Shown in pieces: positions 5,073-6,747 of a stretch of DNA of 6,747 bases. The DNA lies in NCBI GenBank assembly GCA_028293725.1, contig JAQGOE010000269.1, positions 1 to 6,747 on the forward strand, given 5' to 3'. Both the position numbers and the translations under genes were made by a program. The DNA is from Gammaproteobacteria bacterium. GTDB lineage: Bacteria > Pseudomonadota > Gammaproteobacteria > Steroidobacterales > Steroidobacteraceae. The notes below the pieces were generated by a model. The model saw only the letters and a list, made by a program, of their open reading frames with translations, ran no database searches and was not told where the DNA came from. The first letter of the stretch is position 1, and each line of letters opens with the position of its first letter.

Positions 5073-6747
5073 GGCCGTACACGTACCTCGAAACACCGGT
5101 GGATGCGGGGATTACGCTCGAAGTCTTTAGGTAACGTCCTGGCGGAGATGTCACGGACGTCGTAACGCGCTGACAGCGACTCATCCAGCCGGAACCGTTG
5201 GGAGTTCGTCGAAAACACGATCAGGCCGCCTGGCGCCAGCAGACGCGCACAACCGTCGATGAATTCCGGGTGGTCGCGCTCGACGTCGAACACCCCTTCC
5301 ATGCGCTTGGAGTTCGAGAACGTCGGTGGATCAATGAAGATGAGGTCGTACCGTTCACGGCTCCGATTCGCCTCCTGCAACCATACCCGGCAATCGGCCT
5401 GCACCAACCTGTTGCGATTGGGGGAGAGTCCGTTCAGCTCGAAGTTGCGCTGGGCCCAATTGAGATAGGTATTCGACATGTCAACGGACGTCGTCGATAC
5501 GGCGCCCCCCGCGGCAGCGTAGACCGTCGCCGTGCAGGTATAGGCGAAGAGATTCAGAAATCGCTTTCCGGAGGCGGCGGCTCGAAGTCGCCCGCGTGTC
5601 GTACGGTGATCGAGGAACAGGCCCGTATCGAGGTAGTCGTCGAAGTTCACGAGGAACTTCAGACCGTCCTCCATCACGACATAATAGTTATCGCGATCCT
5701 GCACCTTGCTGTACTGCTCACCTCGTTTGTTCTTGCGGCGTGTTCGGACGCGGACGCGCTCTTGAGCAACACCGGTGACGTCAGAAAGTGTGGAGAGAGC
5801 CTCCCCGCGGCGCTTGCGCACAGACTCGAGCTCGATTTCCGCCGGCGCGGCGTACTCCTGGACGTAAAGCCAGGTCAGCTCGTCAGGGTTCGCTGAAGCT
5901 GCCGCCGCCGGCCCCGCTCGACCGCTGCCACGAGCGTTGGACGCACCGCTCACGGGCTCGCCCTGTGCTTCCCCAATCGTCCGATATACATCAATAGCAA
6001 ACGCATACTCCGGCATGTCAGCGTCATACAGGCGATAACACGACACGCCGCTGCGCTCAGCCCAAGCCTGCTGTTTTTTTAGATTCTTCGCGAGACGATT
6101 CGCGAACATCTGCGCTCCAGGCGTGTCACGCAGATTCGTGTCACCCTTACCCAGCCGACCAGGCTCGCGTGCGCTGCCGGTATCGACCTTCATCCGCAGC
6201 AAACGACATTCAATCGCGCCGTTCCACACCGTATGCGTGCGGTGGGCCCGAATACCCAACTCCAGACCGAACTCCGGCGTGCCGGTCAACACTGCGGCAT
6301 TCCAACCTTGGAAGCGCTCGCGAAGAACGACACCTAACTCGCGATGAACCGCCCGCGCAGTATCACGATCCTCCAGCCGAACCCCGTAAGGAGGATTGGT
6401 GCAAAGCAGGCCGGCCGCTGTATGGGCCGGGGTCGGGGACGCGGCCACCGACTGCTCTATCAGAGCCTCCTCGGCCGACTCCATCGAAAGGGTCTCGGTC
6501 GCCTGCCTTGGATCCCCCACAGCCGGCAGTGACAGACCGACCTCTGCGCCCTCCGCGGAAGCGCCCTCGGCCAATGCGCCATCCGCGGAAGCGCCCTCCG
6601 GCGATGCGCCCTCCGCAGAAACGCCTTCCGCCCGCACCCGCCCCATCGGAGCAGCATCCGCCAACACCCCGACATCAAACCTAACCAGCCGCTGCACTCC
6701 CGCCCGCTCAGCATTCCCCCGAGCGTTCCGCACGGCACCCGAATCCC
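5057..6747 (-). CDS. rlmL: bifunctional 23S rRNA methyltransferase RlmKL (5' end beyond window)
   Basis: This enzyme methylates 23S rRNA at G2445 (N2, RlmL half) and G2069 (N7, RlmK half) during ribosome assembly. About 562 residues are visible and the frame is open at the right edge; the THUMP domain and first SAM motif of RlmL must lie outside. A GTG at 6733 is not the true start. Counting from that codon: NPPYG, the RlmL catalytic motif, is at 113-117; FANRLAKNLKK at 210-220; YRLYDADMPEY at 233-243; VQEYAAP at 291-297; YLDTGLFLDHR at 367-377; the RlmK SAM site FLNLFAYTCTATVYAAAGGA at 392-411; VDMSNTYLNWAQRN at 417-430; and FIDPPTFSNSK at 466-476. Relative to my recollection of E. coli RlmKL it has two low-complexity inserts, around residues 27-105 and 252-287, both Gly/Ala/Ser-rich. 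The catalytic motifs are intact, so it should be functional. Confidence 0.93.
   Translation of the reverse strand, partial: DSGAVRNARGNAERAGVQRLVRFDVGVLADAAPMGRVRAEGVSAEGASPEGASADGALAEGASAEGAEVGLSLPAVGDPRQATETLSMESAEEALIEQSVAASPTPAHTAAGLLCTNPPYGVRLEDRDTARAVHRELGVVLRERFQGWNAAVLTGTPEFGLELGIRAHRTHTVWNGAIECRLLRMKVDTGSAREPGRLGKGDTNLRDTPGAQMFANRLAKNLKKQQAWAERSGVSCYRLYDADMPEYAFAIDVYRTIGEAQGEPVSGASNARGSGRAGPAAAASANPDELTWLYVQEYAAPAEIELESVRKRRGEALSTLSDVTGVAQERVRVRTRRKNKRGEQYSKVQDRDNYYVVMEDGLKFLVNFDDYLDTGLFLDHRTTRGRLRAAASGKRFLNLFAYTCTATVYAAAGGAVSTTSVDMSNTYLNWAQRNFELNGLSPNRNRLVQADCRVWLQEANRSRERYDLIFIDPPTFSNSKRMEGVFDVERDHPEFIDGCARLLAPGGLIVFSTNSQRFRLDESLSARYDVRDISARTLPKDFERNPRIHRCFEVRVRPVTIG
5873..5980 (-). 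other. Gly/Ala/Ser-rich insert in the RlmK half
   Basis: Between AIDVYR and WLYVQEYAAP there are about 36 residues rich in Gly, Ala and Ser, where E. coli RlmKL, as I recall it, has about two. The composition (for example SGASNARGSGRAGPAAAA) suggests a flexible surface loop placed before the RlmK domain. It is in frame and does not disturb flanking motifs. Confidence 0.6.
6546..6635. repeat. 15-bp tandem repeat, about six units, inside rlmKL
   Basis: Units of 15 bp start at 6546, 6561, 6576, 6591, 6606 and 6621, each close to GCGCCCTCCGCGGAA, with the last unit the most diverged. On the coding (minus) strand they give pentapeptides of the type AEGAS, PEGAS, ADGAL. The unit is a multiple of three, so changes in copy number would keep the frame. 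The repeat lies in the linker before the NPPYG motif of the RlmL domain. Confidence 0.85.

Noticed and set aside
6546..6635. CRISPR array
   Set aside because: The 15-bp units are directly adjacent without spacers and lie in frame inside rlmKL.
6169..6684. 171-codon proline-rich plus-strand frame over the rlmKL repeats
   Set aside because: Its Pro/Arg-rich translation results from reading the repeat and GC-rich coding DNA on the opposite strand.
1..6747. Defence, mobile or toxin-antitoxin system
   Set aside because: All substantial genes are assigned to polyamine catabolism, amino acid biosynthesis or rRNA modification; no transposase, integrase, nuclease or phage-like gene is visible.

Overview
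The window looks like a piece of a GC-rich gammaproteobacterial chromosome. The best clue is the gene at the right end, a fused RlmK-RlmL 23S rRNA methyltransferase, an arrangement typical of Gammaproteobacteria. The genes are densely packed housekeeping and metabolic genes. I see no tRNA, rRNA, insertion sequence, phage gene or CRISPR array. I cannot name the species.

Left part (1-3709): a polyamine catabolism locus of the gamma-glutamylated putrescine (Puu) type. On the minus strand, puuD (gamma-glutamyl-GABA hydrolase) is followed 12 bp later by puuA (gamma-glutamylputrescine synthetase), whose last residues run off the left edge. On the plus strand, puuB (gamma-glutamylputrescine oxidase) is transcribed divergently. 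The 284-bp gap between puuD and puuB must hold both promoters; it contains an AT-rich imperfect palindrome, a tandem CCTAAAC repeat and a 9-bp inverted repeat. PuuA attaches glutamate to putrescine, PuuB oxidises the product to an aldehyde and PuuD releases GABA at the end. The aldehyde dehydrogenase (PuuC) and the transporter are not in the window.

Middle (3761-4978): asd, encoding aspartate-semialdehyde dehydrogenase of the lysine, threonine, methionine and isoleucine pathway, lies on the minus strand, convergent with puuB. Just upstream is the most interesting feature of the window: a 24-codon reading frame rich in Lys and Thr codons, then an intrinsic terminator, then a strong ribosome binding site and asd. 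This is the layout of a ribosome-mediated transcription attenuator. A segment of the small frame can pair with the 5' arm of the terminator.

Right part (5057-6747): the C-terminal four-fifths or so of RlmKL on the minus strand, entering from the right edge. It carries two low-complexity inserts relative to E. coli RlmKL as I recall it. One is coded by about six 15-bp tandem repeats.
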